A stretch of DNA of 64,000 bases from Macrotis lagotis. Lineage: Eukaryota; Chordata; Mammalia; Peramelemorphia; Peramelidae. Where the stretch lies: assembly GCF_037893015.1 (NCBI RefSeq), contig NC_133661.1:186560703-186624702 (forward strand), written 5' to 3'. Of the stretch, positions 1 to 11,439 are shown piece by piece (position 1 is the first letter of the stretch; each line of letters starts with the position of its first letter). Under the pieces are notes generated by a model. That model was not told where the DNA came from. It made no database searches and saw only the letters and a program-made list of their open reading frames with translations. The translations under genes and the position numbers were made by a program.

Positions 1-996
1 GTGAGGGACCAGAGAGTGAGGAAACTTACAAACAAAATCCTGGCATTTTATTTTTTTTTTTATCATAAGGCAAATAAGGCAAGTAAAAAGAGTTTTAAAG
101 GGCCAATTCACAAAGTCAGAGGATAAGAAACATTCCTCAAAAGAAAAAAAAGGAGATTCACAAAAAAAGAAAAAAGAGAAATGAGAAAAAGAATGATAAA
201 GGGAGGGAGAAAAAGAGAAAGGAAAGTAAAAAGGGAGGGGAAAAGTGGAGAAGAGGGAAGAAAAAAGGGAGAGAAGAAAGACAGTAATTAAATCATGCAT
301 TAGCAAAATGAAGTACAGAGACTGTGCAGACATAATAGGGAAGAAAAACTATAAATATTTAAATGGAGAAAAGTTCATAAAAACAACTATAATCTCAAAT
401 GATTATGAATTAAATAAGAAAAAATGCAAAATTTTCTACACAGAAGTTTGAGATTTTTTTAAATGAAATGGACAGATTTTAAATAAGGAGCTGAAGCAAA
501 CCTGAAAAAGGATACTCTGAAAAAAGAGATGAAATAAAACTAAAATAAGGTAACAATTTAAGCACAATTTCAAGAAGGAAGTTACATTAGTATTTAAAAA
601 GACATGGAAAAATTAAATAATATGATTCTTAAATATATATATGATAAATTACATTGTATCTAAATTTTTATTTAAAAAAAGCTAAAAGCATTACAAAAGC
701 CATGCCACCTCAACAATTATAGCAGACTTTAATGCCCCCCCCTTTCATGGTTCAAAAAAATCTAATAGATAAATCAAAAAGAAAGAACAGAAATATATAA
801 GCTGGTGGAAAGAATAGATTTAAAAAATTTATAGTGTTAGGAATTGTTTGGAAGTGATGGTAACAAAAAAGAAAAATGACAACTAAACATCAAAAAGTAG
901 AGAGATGTTAGCAGGAGAAAGAATAAGGCATGAGCACAAACATATTAGTGTTGTTACTAGTGTGTGAAAGTTAAATAAACTATTTTTTAATTTCAT
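1..996. other. A-rich, purine-biased DNA, no gene seen
   Basis: The stretch at 120-300 is strongly A/G-rich (repeated aaaaag and gggag runs). The rest is AT-rich. Short open frames here are low-complexity and read as K/E/R runs. No repeat family could be named. Confidence 0.6.
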
Positions 997-1303
997 TTTT
1001 TTAAGGCAAAGGGGTTAAAAGTGACTTGCCCAGGGGTGGCTAGGTGGCACAGTGGATAAAGCACCTTCCCTGGAGTCAGGAGTACCTGGGTTCAACTCTG
1101 GTCTCAGACACTTAATAATTACCTAGCTGTGTGGCCTTGGGCAAGCCACTTAAAACCGTTTGCCTTGCAAAAGAACCTAAAAAAAAAAAAGTGACTTGCC
1201 CAAAGTTACTCAGTTAGGCAATTATTATGTGTCTGAGACTGGATTTAAGAACTCGCATCCTCCTGACTCCAGGGCTGTTGACTGTGCCACCTAGCTCTCC
1301 CTA
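997..1303 (-). mobile_element. Older reverse SINE split by the SINE at 1033
   Basis: The left part is aaggcaaaggggttaaaagtg. The right part (1191-1303) continues caaagttactcag, then gtctgagactggatt and tgtgccacctagctctccct. Together they make one reverse SINE of the same general family. Confidence 0.85.
1033..1190 (+). mobile_element. Young tRNA-derived marsupial SINE nested in an older SINE
   Basis: Complete SINE with A-box-like ggtggctaggtggcacagtgg, a B-box-like stretch and an A tail. The perfect 12-base target duplication gtgacttgccca lies at 1021-1032 and 1191-1202. The target is an older reverse-oriented SINE (about 997-1303). Confidence 0.95.
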
Positions 1304-1657
1304 AATATACTTTTAAAAAAATCCATTTGTAATAGAAATTCATGCAGTCCTATAAAATTCTATTTCTATTATTTTTATATTGCAATATTTGTATTTATTG
1401 ATTTTTTATGATATTGTATTATATGATTTTTATAAATCATAATAAAATTAAATTGCTTAAAACTCACATCTTATGAATGAACACATCAAAACATAGACAT
1501 ATTTCAACATCCATTGGTAGCTTTTTTAAAACTTATGTGCTAAATCAAAAGATCATAAATAAATCTAAAATACATAAATATTAAATAAATCTATGATAGA
1601 CCATATAACTCAATAAAACTATTTTCAATTCAGGGAAGAAAGGCCAAGATATAAACC
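1304..1657. other. AT-rich DNA, nothing recognised
   Basis: Roughly 350 bases of AT-rich sequence between the nested SINEs and the L1 tail. No open frame or repeat is recognisable. Confidence 0.6.
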
Positions 1658-1672
1658 TAAAGGAGACAAAGT

Positions 1673-2174
1673 CACGGAATATTATTGTTCTATCAGAAAC
1701 CAGGAAGGATGGGAATTCAGGGAAGCCTGGAGGGATTTGCATGAACTGATGCTGAGTGAGATGAGCAGAACCAGAAAAACATTGTACACTCTAACAGCAA
1801 CATGGGGACAATGATCAACCTTGATGGACTCACTCATTCCATCAGTGCAACAATCAGGGACAATTTGGGATTGTCTGCAATGGAGAATACCATCTGTATC
1901 TAGAGAAAGAAAAAGGAGTTTGAACAAAGACCAAGGACTATTACCTTTAATTTAGAAAAAATAAACTGATATTTTATGTCTGATCTTGCTATCTCTTATA
2001 TTTCATCCTTAAGGATATGATTTCTCTCTCATCACATTCAATTTGGATCAATGTCTACCATGGAAACAATGTAAAGACTGGCAAATTGCCTTCTGTGGGG
2101 GGTGGGGGGAGGAAGTAAGATTAGGGGGAAAATTATAAAACTCAAAATAAATAAAATCTTTATAATTCAAAAAG
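1673..2174 (+). mobile_element. 5'-truncated L1, 3' end only
   Basis: It matches the last ~500 bases of the L1 at 2281-6385 (caaggaagcctgg, gagcagaaccagaaaaacat, final aataaaatctt). It is flanked by taaaggagacaaagt (1658-1672) and taaaggagagaaagt (2175-2189), a 15-base target duplication with one mismatch. This is a typical truncated L1 insertion. Confidence 0.9.
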
Positions 2175-3103
2175 TAAAGGAGAGAAAGTAATAATCCCAA
2201 ATATTACTTTTTAAAAATGCATCAATAAAGTACAAATCTTTTTAAAAAATAAATTAAGTATGTGAAAGAAACTGATAACCTTGACTTCTGGCCAAGATAG
2301 CAGACAGAAGACAGGCACAGTGCTAGTCTCCTGATCTTCTATCCTGATCTTCTCTCATATATAATATGAAACAAACCTCTTAACAGAAATCCGATCTACA
2401 AAACCCAGAAAGAGAAACTAGAAGATCTACCTCAAGGTTGGTCCTCTGGGATCTGGACAGGGTCAGAGACTGAGAACTCCACCAGCCTGAACAATGGGGC
2501 GGACTAGAGACTGGAGGCGTAAAAGCGGGGCAAGCTTGATTGACCACAGGGGCAACTAGGGAGCAGAGGTATTGGTTGTGACACTGAGAGTCTGGAGCTT
2601 GCCTGCAGAGCTGGAGGGTGAGTGCCAGTGTGGGAGAGCTACAGCCATACCTTCATTTCAGCTGAAGCCTCTTCCCAGAACAAACATAATTACAGCCCAC
2701 CTCTGCCCCAGGCTAAAAGCAGCAGACCTCCCTCAATTGTGAATAGGGAGAGCAATTACCTTGCCCTAGGGCAAAATCCACTATAGGACAAAGATAAAAG
2801 TACTCAACAGCTTCAGACTAAGGGAGAGAGTCTCAAATTAAGATCACAGACACTCCAGAGAAAGCAACCAACACAGCCTACTTACTGGCCAACCCACTTG
2901 GAGTTACTAAACCCAGTGAGTAAAGCCTCTAGGAGATCTCAGTACCAAATCTCTGTGAACCAGCCCCATAGCAACATAAGGTCTTAGGGAAAAGGAAGAA
3001 AGTTCAGAAAAAAGGAGGGTCCATAGAGAAATTCCTAGAAGGAAAAGATCCTAACTCAGAGAGACCTAGAACCTCTGAGGAGAATATGATCTAGTCTCCA
3101 GCA

Positions 3104-3935
3104 TGGAAAGATCTCCTTGAAGAAATCAGGAAGGGGTTTAAAAATCAATTGGGAAATTTGGGAGAGACAATTAACACCTTGCAACAAGAAAAAAATCATT
3201 GGAAAATACAATTGGACAAATGCAAAAAAGAAAATAATTCTCTCAAAACCTCAATTGACCAAATGGAAAACTCTTTCAAAAATAGAATTGACCAATTGGA
3301 AAAGGAGCTGCAAAAGGTAATTAAAGAAAAATCTTCTCTAAAAAAAGAATGGAGTCGTGGAAACTAGTGACTTCATGAGACAGCAAGAGTCTTTTAAACA
3401 AAACCAAAAAATTGAAAAAAATAGAAGAAAATGTAAAATACCTCATCAGCAAAATCACTGAACTTGAGAATGAGGAGAAACAACTTAAGAATTATAGGTC
3501 TTCCTGAAGAGAATGAGGAAAAACAACTTAAGAATTATAGGTCTTCCTGAAAACATTGAAGAGAAAAAAAGCTTGGACTTAATATTACAGGATTTAGTGA
3601 TGGAAAACTGCCCTGATATCATGGAACTAGAGGGCAAAATCGTTATTGAAAGGATACATTGATCCCCTCCAGAAAGAGATCCTAAAATGAAAACACCATG
3701 GAATACTGAGGCCAAATTCCAGAACTATCAGATAAAAGAGAAAATCCTGCAAGCAGCTAGAAAGAAACAATTTAGATACCAAGGAGCCACAGTAAGGATT
3801 ACACAGGACCTGGCTGCATCAACATTAAAGGATCGAAGAGCCTGGAATGAGATATTCTGAAGAGCAGGGAGCTTGGAATGCAGTCAAGAATCCACTACCC
3901 AACAAAGCTGAGCCTTCCCTTCCAGGGGAAAAGAT
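3104..3935 (+). pseudogene. L1 ORF1 remnant (coiled coil plus RNA-binding region)
   Basis: Codons from about 3123 to 3366 encode a K/E/Q-rich coiled coil (heptad-like ENSLKTSIDQMENSFK), followed by stops and frame changes. The downstream part, about 3490-3930, still shows the conserved ORF1 RNA-recognition and C-terminal pattern (lpENIEEK, then SRIHYP near 3880). A short segment around 3480-3550 is tandemly repeated (aaacaacttaagaattataggtcttcctga, about 50 bases apart). Not functional. Confidence 0.75.
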
Positions 3936-4654
3936 AAACATTTAATGAAATGGAAGTCTTCCAATGTCCTAATTAAAAAAAACAGTTTAATAGAAAATTT
4001 GGACATCAAACAGGAGGCTCAAGATTCACATGAAAAGGTAAAGAAAAAAAATTGCTATCCAATAAGAAGAAACTGACTATATCCCCTCCTGGGAGAAAGA
4101 TTTTCATAACTCTTGAGAACTGTAACTCTCTTAGAGAGAATATAATTAGCCAGAAGTGATGGACATTCATGATTTTTCTGTGACTCAGAATGAATTAAAA
4201 ACAAACCTCCTTAAAAAGGGGGACAGTAAGGAAACGGAAGGATGGAGAAGATTAAATGGGGTAAATCTCATTAAATTAAGAGGTACAAAAGACCTATTGT
4301 AATAGAGGGGAAGAAGGAAGGCGCTGAGAACCACCTGAATCTTCCTTTCATCAGACTTGGCTTAAAGTTAACTTACACAAATATTCAGTTAAGTTAAGAA
4401 ACTTATCTTACCTTTCAAATATTAAAAGGGGAAAGGGGAGGCAAGGGACAGGGAGGGGGAGAAAAAGGGGAACTAACAAAAGGAAGGAAAGTAAGAAGGG
4501 GAAAAGGGAAAGGGGAAAAAAGGGTGGGGGTTGATATAGGAGGGCAAACACACTGAAGGGGGAAGCATTCAGAAACAAAATACTGGGGACTATGGATAAA
4601 GGGGGAAAAGGGGGAAAATACAAACAGAGGGAAGATAGCATGGAGGACAATAAA

Positions 4655-5880
4655 GAGCTAATAATTATAACTTTGAATGTGAATGGGATGAACTTTCCCT
4701 TAAAATGTAAACAAATAGCAGAGTAGATTAAAAAACAGAATCCTACAATATGCTGCTTACAAGAAACTCATTTGAAGCAGAGATACATATAGAGTAAAGG
4801 TAAAAGGTTGGGGCAAAATATATTTTGCTTCAGCTGAAGAGAAAAAAGCAGGGATAGCAATCCTTATCTCAGACAAAGCAGTCATCAAAATTGTCTGGTA
4901 TTGGCTGAGAAATAGAGTGGTAGATCAGTAGAATAGATTAGGTGCAATAGCAGGAAATGATTATAGTAATCTGCTCTTTGAGAAACCCAAAGAGTCCAGC
5001 TATTAGGATAAAAACTCTTTGATAAAAACTGTGGGGAAAATTGGAAGTCAGTATGGAAGAATCTTACATTAGAGCAACACCTCACACCCTATACCAAGAT
5101 AAAATCAAAATGGATACAGGATTTAGACATAAAAAACATTATAAACAAACTTGAAGATCAAGGAGTAGTTTGCCTATCAGATCAATGGAAAGGGAAGGAG
5201 TTTATGATGAAGGAAGAGATGGAGAACATCATTAAAAACAAAAGCTTTTGCACAGATAAAGCCACTATAACCAAGATCAAAAGAAATGTAGTAAATTGTG
5301 AAACAACTTTTACAACTAATATTTCTGACAAAGGACTCATTTCTAAAATATACAAAGAATTGAGTCAAATTTTCAAAAAAACAAGCCATTACACAATAGA
5401 CAAATGGTCAAAGGATATGCAAAGGCAATTTACAGATGACGAAATCAGAGTGATCCACAGTCATATGAAAAATTGCTCTAAATCACTACTGATTAGAGAA
5501 ATGTAAATTAAAGTATCTCTGAAGTACCACCTCACACCTCTCAGACTGGCCAATATGACCAGAAAGGACAATGATCAATGTTGGAAGGGTTGTGGGAAAT
5601 CTGGGACACTAATACATTGTTGATGGAGCTGTGAACTCATCTAACCTTTCTGGAGAGCAATCTGGAATTATGCCCAAAGGGCAACAAAAATGTGCATACC
5701 CTTTGATCCAGCAATACCACTATTGGGTCTATACCCTGAAGAAATTATGTAAAAGGGTAAAAACATCACTTGTACAAAAATATTCATAGAAGCCCTGTTT
5801 GTGGTGACAAAGAATTGGAAATTAAGTAAAATGTCCTTCGATTGGAGAATGGTTTAACACACTGTGGTATATGTATGTCA
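4655..5880 (+). pseudogene. L1 ORF2 remnant with a large internal deletion
   Basis: The N-terminal endonuclease start is visible (ELIIITLNVNGMN, then QETHL and AILISDKA near 4870). It then jumps to AVIK-x-VWYW, which belongs near the C-terminal third of L1 ORF2. The best-preserved frame is 5204-5506 (SDKGLISKIYKEL, then IREM), followed by the cysteine-containing WKGCGKSGTLIHC and PFDPAIPLLGLYP motifs in another frame. Compared with full L1 ORF2 (about 1270 residues), roughly residues 65-950 are absent. Confidence 0.85.
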
Positions 5881-6428
5881 TGGAACATTATTGTTCTGTT
5901 AGAAACCAGAAGGGATGGGAATTCAGGAAAGCCTGGAGTGATTTGCATGAACTGATTCTGAGTGAGATGAGCAGAACCAGAAAAACATTGTACACCCTAA
6001 CAGCAACATAGGGGTGATGATCAACCTTGATGGACTTGCTCATTCTTTCAGTGCAACAATCAGGATCAATTTTGGGCTATCTGCAATGGAGAATATCATG
6101 TGTATGCAGAGAAAGAATTGTGGACTTTGAAGAAAGACCAAAGACTATTACCTTCCATTTAGGAAAAAAACAACTGTCTTATTATGTAATTTTGTGATCT
6201 CTTATACTTTATTTTTCTTCCTTAAGGATATGATTTCTCTCTCATCACATTCAACTGAGATCAATGTATACCATGGTAACAATGTAAAGACTAACAGAAT
6301 GATTTCTGTGGGGAGTGGGGGAGGGAAGCAAGAATGGGGGGAAAACTAAAACTAAAAATTAATAAAATCTTTCTAAAGAAAAAAATGACAACTTCAAACA
6401 ATGTTAGTATATAAAACGGTTCTCCTAT

Positions 6429-6479
<51 letters not shown>

Positions 6480-6481
6480 CA
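6429..6481 (+). repeat. (CA)n microsatellite
   Basis: Near-pure CA repeat of about 25 units with one AA interruption, directly downstream of the L1 3' end. Confidence 0.95.
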
Positions 6482-6538
6482 ATTATATCTCTGAAGACTT
6501 TGAAATAGGGACTAAACCTGTGATTCCACATGTATAGG

Positions 6539-6880
6539 TGTGGGGGTCCAGCCTCCGCGGGGTCCTTGGAACCCACAGGAGGGATAGAGTTGGCGAAATG
6601 AGTTGAGTCAACAAGTGGGTAAAGGCAGGAGCACGTTGACTGACTGTCAGCTGCTTGAATTTATTTTTATAGTCTCAGAATCATGCATGCTTCAAGCAAG
6701 CAAGCTAAGATCATTTCCTTGGTTACAAAAGTGTACAATTTTCATCATCAATCATATAATTCATGTGGTTACAAGTTTTAATCATGTGATTACAAGTTTA
6801 ATTAATAATCATATAGTTAATTGATTTCTTATCCCTACTCAGATCATGATGACCTCAACCTGTCTGTTACATTATTTATT
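6539..6880 (-). mobile_element. Probable LTR of an endogenous retrovirus fossil
   Basis: Read on the minus strand the segment ends with gaggctggacccccaca. About 100-120 bases before that it has a TATA-like actataaaaataaa that also contains a possible AATAAA signal. This promoter-plus-polyA arrangement and the CA end fit an LTR, perhaps of class II type. The start of the LTR and its target duplication are not clear. Broken fossil of unknown age. Confidence 0.4.
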
Positions 6881-7474
6881 ACTACATTGTATAATTGTTA
6901 TTTCATTTAAAATTATTAATTAAGCAATTCTTTTAATGGAAAGATTTTTATATTTTTTGTGTAAGTAATGTTTTTCGATACACTTCTTTAACAATCTATC
7001 ATAAGGGTCTTTATGCTTATCCACCCATCTGTTAACTATTACAATAACCAATTTTTCTTTCAGGCCTTGTTGGTATAAACCACAGTTTCTGTGACTTTTT
7101 TATTCTTTCCCATGAAACTAAGGCTGCTGGAGTTCACATATTTTCTCACCATCTTTTTTCATATATTCCTCTGTATGGTAAGGAGGGCAAAACTATTAAT
7201 TTCCCTGGAATTCTATCTGACCCATCTTGTATCTGTTTTCCCTGTATATATTCTGACATCTCCTTGGTATTCCCAGTGTTTGGTTTTCCAGAGATTTCAT
7301 AATGTTGAAGCCTTTTGTATGTCTCAGGGAGAGGCAGTCCTGTTAAATTTGGACAGAGTTTACAATTTGTTTTATTCAAAGAATTTTTCTGAAATTCTTC
7401 CTTTATAGTCATTCCACTATTAGGGTGAGTAAATATTGCAATCAATAATAAACCTATAAATATTGGTATACATG

Positions 7475-7566
<92 letters not shown>

Positions 7567-7680
7567 TGAAAAAGGAAATGTTCCATCAGACAGTGTGACT
7601 GCCTTGAGTCTTCTTGCTGCAACTGTGACAAACAGCTTAGAGACCCTGGCTCCCAACATAAAGGGAATTACAGACTGAGT
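6881..7680 (-). mobile_element. Possible internal remnant of the same retrovirus-like fossil
   Basis: The stretch next to the LTR-like segment has a protein-like reading on the minus strand (about 7146-7450) with no recognisable domain. It is split by a CT/AT microsatellite. The position beside an LTR suggests the 3' part of a provirus. The family cannot be named; broken, with many breaks. Confidence 0.25.
7478..7562 (+). repeat. (CT)n(AT)n compound microsatellite
   Basis: About 20 CT units (7478-7518) run straight into about 22 AT units (7518-7562). The open frames read across it on all strands are artefacts of the repeat. Confidence 0.95.
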
Positions 7681-7736
7681 AAACTAGTACTTATACAAGT
7701 CAGAAACTTCTCCACAACTTAAAGGGTTGGAGAGTT

Positions 7737-7850
7737 ATTCAGGATCCTGAGAGGTAAAGTAATTTGCCCAAGGTACACCGTTAGTGTATCAAGAGTAGGA
7801 CTTGAAATCTTCTTGACTCTGAAAACAATTCTCTATGTACTTTGAATTAT
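7737..7850 (-). mobile_element. Old MIR-like SINE fragment
   Basis: It has gaggtaaagtaatttgcccaag, then a weakened cacaccg and a ttgactctg end, the pattern of a MIR core with its flank. Strongly diverged. Confidence 0.5.
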
Positions 7851-8363
7851 AATTTTCCCCTGAAAACATATTTAAACCAAATATAAATGCAAGAATTGAT
7901 GATCAGAGAAAACAATATTTAAAAACAAACAAATCAAAAAATTACGAAAGAAGAATCAAAAGAAGAATCACGTAGGACTATTTTCTGACCTGACAAAAAA
8001 AAATTGATAGATTTCTCCTTCAAAAAATAACAATATTTCTATATAATATTACTAAAATTCAAGAGGCAATAATGGAAAGAGAAATGCCATTCCAAAATAA
8101 TAGCAAAATGCATCAGTTATTTGGAGATCAGTCAAAGCACACAAAATGCTTTTATAGATTAAATTGCAAAATGCTAATTAAAGAAATAAAGAAAAATGTA
8201 AATAGCTAGAGAAAAATTCAGTGCTCATTGTTGTGTCATTACAATCCAAAAAAATTGACAAAACAATATCAAAGTTAATTTGAAGTATTAATACTAGCCC
8301 AATTATATTTTCAAAAGAATTACAAAGCTTGATAACTAAAAAATTCATTAAAAAAATAAAAGA

Positions 8364-8536
8364 TGGGGTGGCTAGGTGGTACAGTGGATAGACCACCAGC
8401 CCTGAAGTCAGGAGTACTTGAGTTCAAATCCAGCCTCAGACACTTGATAATTACCTAGCTGTGTGGCCTTGGGCAACCCACTTAATCCTGTGTTCTTGCC
8501 AAAAAAAACAACAACCCTAAAAAATAAATAAAATAA
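8364..8536 (+). mobile_element. tRNA-derived marsupial SINE
   Basis: Full SINE with an A-rich compound tail. The short target duplication aataaaaga lies at 8355-8363 and 8537-8545, inside the old L1 fragment. Confidence 0.9.
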
Positions 8537-9139
8537 AATAAAAGACTTACACTATCAAGGAAGTGATGAAAAGAGATGGTAGGGACAAAGGACATACAGT
8601 ATTTCCAGATCTCAAACTATATTATAAATCAGTAGTAATCAAAAGCATCTGGTATTAGTTAAAAAATAGAGAAGTAGTTCAAATGGAATAGATTAGACAA
8701 TGGAACTCAAAATTCTAGTGACTGTGTGACTATAATGGGGGAAAATGGGATAGAGGAGAACCTAGAATTGCCAACTCTCAAACTATGTTGTAAAATATCA
8801 AAACTATTTAACAATAGTTACACAAACAAAAAGTTGATTAGTAGAACAAATTAGACTCAGGAGACCCAGAAACAGTGTCCCATGAAGTCAAAGACTAACT
8901 ACTGGAGTAAAGACTCTCTATTCACCACAACTTTATGGGAAATCCAAAATATATTCTAGTACAAATTAACTTTAGACAAGTATTTTGCTACAAGATAAAA
9001 ATAATATAGAAATAGACACACAACTCATATATATATATATACAAGAGCATATAATATATGAAAAGAAAAGAAAAGTTGACATCTTGCCCAGTTATGGATT
9101 AGGAGAAGAGTTCTTGACTAGACAAAAGATAGGGAGGCT

Positions 9140-9397
9140 TTGTTGTTTTCAGTTGTTCTTCAGTCATGTCTGACTCTTCATGACCTCATTTTGGGTTTTC
9201 TTGGCAAAGTTATTGTAGTGGATTGACATTTCCTTTTCTGGCTCATTTTACAGATGAGGAAATTGAGGCAAACAGGATTTAGTGACTTGTCTAGGATCAC
9301 ATAGCTAATAAAAGTATGAAATCATATTTGAACTTAGGAAGCTAAGTCTTCCTGATTTCAAACCTGGCATCCTATTCACTGTGCCATCTAGCTACCT
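9140..9397 (-). mobile_element. MAR1-type SINE, reverse
   Basis: Nearly full-length reverse copy: starts cagtcatgtctgactcttc, has gttttcttggcaaag and ttttacagatgaggaaattg in the core, and ends gtgccatctagctacct. This is a characteristic older marsupial SINE. Confidence 0.85.
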
Positions 9398-9830
9398 AAT
9401 GTATGCAAATATTATTTACTAATATTAAGTAACATACAGGACAAATGGCAAGTAATCAAAAAAGAAAACTTACAGGAGATAAAAAGGACGATTTTGATTA
9501 CATGAAACCAAAAATATTCTATACAAATTAAATCAATGCAATTAGAATTTAAAAAGTAAAGAAAAAAAGCTTTGCAACAAATTTCTCTGATAAAAACCAG
9601 TATCCATACTATATAGGGAATTGACAAAGAATAAGAGTCATTTATTTTCCCATTAGATAACTGAACAAAGTATTTGAACAGGCAGTATTCAAATGAACTA
9701 TTAACAAATACATGGAAAATGTTATGAATCACTAAGAATAAGAAAAATGAAAACTGGGAGAGATTCTAGATCATACACATAAAATGAGAAATAAGCCAAA
9801 AGAAAGGAAAATCACAATTGTTGGAGGAGT

Positions 9831-10167
9831 GGTAGGAGGGCCATTCCTAGAAACTAGGAAAAATTTCTAACCCTAACCCTAACTCTTTGCCAGTCCTTTA
9901 TCCTTCCCTCAACTCTGTATCACCTAGATGAGTCTAGGTAGGATGATCTCTAACTACTCAAAGTCTGTTGTTTGAGCTGAGAACCATCACCTTCTATGTT
10001 TCTGAAGAGGTCGATAATGACCATATTTAATCATCTCCCATTGTGTTTTTATTTCCTTTAGTTCTTATCATATGTCCTGATGCTTTACCCTTCAACCCAC
10101 TTCCCACCCTACCCTGACTCTGACATTGTCACCTGATCTACTGATGTTTCTTCCTAAAATTCCTATG
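9831..10167. other. Unassigned sequence with a short telomere-like motif
   Basis: No gene or named repeat. Positions 9869-9886 read ctaaccctaaccctaact, about two and a half telomeric hexamers. Confidence 0.6.
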
Positions 10168-10173
10168 TCTTTA

Positions 10174-10551
10174 TGCCAGGGGCCAAGAAGCCCCCATAAA
10201 AAGAGCAAACAAATCCCAGACATACCAGGAACCAAGAAGCCCCATGTCAGATAAGATAAAACGAGCAAACAAAATTCTAGGTGTACCAAGGGCCAAGATA
10301 AAGGAAAGTCACCCTCCTTTATCAAGAACAAACTGACCACAGACTATCCCTTCTCTCAGGCCAAGGCATACCAACTCCACCCCTAAGCTAATCCCCTTGT
10401 TCCTTCTCTACAAAATATAAGCATGTACCTTTTTCAAATAAACTCAGACCTTATCCACCATCCTTGGGTCTCACTCTCCTTATTCTCACCCATTCCTTTT
10501 CAGGATGGGTCCTCCTCGACACCCCACTTTTCTGCCCCGCGGGTCGGGGCA
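10174..10551 (+). mobile_element. Solo LTR of an endogenous retrovirus
   Basis: A 378-bp segment starts TGCC and ends GGCA and is flanked by the perfect 6-base duplication tcttta (10168-10173 and 10552-10557). It has a TATA-like acaaaatataagc near 10410 and an AATAAA signal near 10436. No internal retroviral sequence lies next to it, so it is a solo LTR left by LTR-LTR recombination. A 6-base duplication is most common for class II (betaretrovirus-like) elements; the family is otherwise not identified. Confidence 0.75.
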
Positions 10552-10609
10552 TCTTTACATCTATCCTATTAAAAAAAAACTCATCTACTACAAGGCTGAA
10601 ATTACATAA

Positions 10610-10616
10610 TACATAC

Positions 10617-10655
<39 letters not shown>

Positions 10656-10710
10656 TACACAGCATACCTATAGGTGTGAATGTATGTATGTATATATGTA
10701 CATTTGTCTG
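10610..10710 (+). repeat. (AT)n and (TATG)n simple repeats
   Basis: Alternating AT run (about 10619-10650) followed by mixed TATG/CATA units. The short open frames across it are artefacts. Confidence 0.85.
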
Positions 10711-10725
10711 TACATAGTCTTTTCC

Positions 10726-10835
10726 AGTTAGAGTACAAGTTTCTTAAAAACAGTAACTGTCTCACTTTTTGTATTTGTATGCCTTGTACTTAGTAGAGTA
10801 CTTGGTACATAGAAGGTGCTTAAAGTTTTTTCTAT
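10726..10835 (+). mobile_element. L2 3' end fragment
   Basis: It carries the L2 tail pattern: agagtacaagtttctta, cagtaactgtctcac, gtacttggtacatagaagg, tgcttaaag. Old and diverged. Confidence 0.65.
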
Positions 10836-10935
10836 AAATGTTATATAAGACCAAAACAGTCCATCCTCTCAAGGAGATTCCAATAGAAGGAAGAGAGATA
10901 GAGTAAACTAAGCACAAATAAGAAGGGGAAAAGAA

Positions 10936-11178
10936 GTTTTTAGATATGTGCCAGGTACTATATTCAATCCTTTATAAATATAATCTCTTTTGATCTTCAA
11001 CACAATCCTGTGAAGTAAGTGCTGTTATTATGTCCATTTTACAGTTGGAGAAACTGAAACAAAGGTTAAATGATTTGCCCAGTATCACATACTTAATCAA
11101 TGTCTAAGGCTGAATTTGAACTCAGGTCTCCATTACTCCAGTCTCAGCACTTTATTCATTGTATCATTTAGCTGCCTC
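10936..11178 (+). mobile_element. MIR SINE, nearly full length
   Basis: It follows the MIR consensus: atgtgccaggtactat, atctcttttgatc, ccattttacagttggagaaactg, tttgcccagtatcaca, and a final tttagctgcctc. Confidence 0.75.
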
Positions 11179-11274
11179 TAAAACAAGATATAAATAGAAT
11201 AAATTAGAGATAACAAAATTGGGACTAATATTAGAAAGGAACAAGAAGAATTCTTTTAAAGGGTTCAGTTTTAG

Positions 11275-11426
11275 GGGGCAGCTAGGTGGCACAGTGGATA
11301 GAGCAACAGCCCTGAACTCAGAAGTACCTGAGTTCAAATCCAACCTCAGACACTTAATGATTACCTACCTGTGTGGCCTTGGGCAAGCCACTTAACCCCA
11401 TTTGCCTTGGGAAAAGAAAAAAAAAA
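11275..11426 (+). mobile_element. tRNA-derived marsupial SINE
   Basis: Full SINE between perfect 13-base duplications ggttcagttttag (11262-11274 and 11427-11439). A young insertion. Confidence 0.95.
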
Positions 11427-11439
11427 GGTTCAGTTTTAG

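Larger units (their letters stand above)
2281..6385 (+). mobile_element. L1 with intact ends but most of ORF2 deleted
   Basis: It starts with cttctggccaagatagcag, the usual L1 opening, and ends with aataaaatctttc. In order: 5' UTR (2281 to about 3100), decayed ORF1 (about 3100-3935), spacer (about 3935-4655), the first ~75 codons of ORF2 (endonuclease start, 4655-4880), then directly the C-terminal third of ORF2 (4881 to about 5880) and the 3' UTR. About 2.5 kb of ORF2 is missing, including the catalytic end of the endonuclease and the whole reverse transcriptase core. Target duplications are not clear. Confidence 0.9.
7900..9830 (+). mobile_element. Old L1 ORF2 3' half, interrupted by two SINEs
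   Basis: Decayed L1 ORF2 reading is visible on the plus strand: KMLIKEIKKNVN around 8170, then DLKLYYKSVVIKSIWY near 8610-8660, which matches the AVIK-x-WYW region of the younger L1s here. Later pieces run 9425-9800. SINEs at 8364-8536 and 9140-9397 split it. Many stops. Confidence 0.55.

Noticed and set aside
7146-7678. Overlapping open frames with IYIY and RERE runs
   Set aside because: These are translations of the CT/AT microsatellite joined to flanking fossil sequence.
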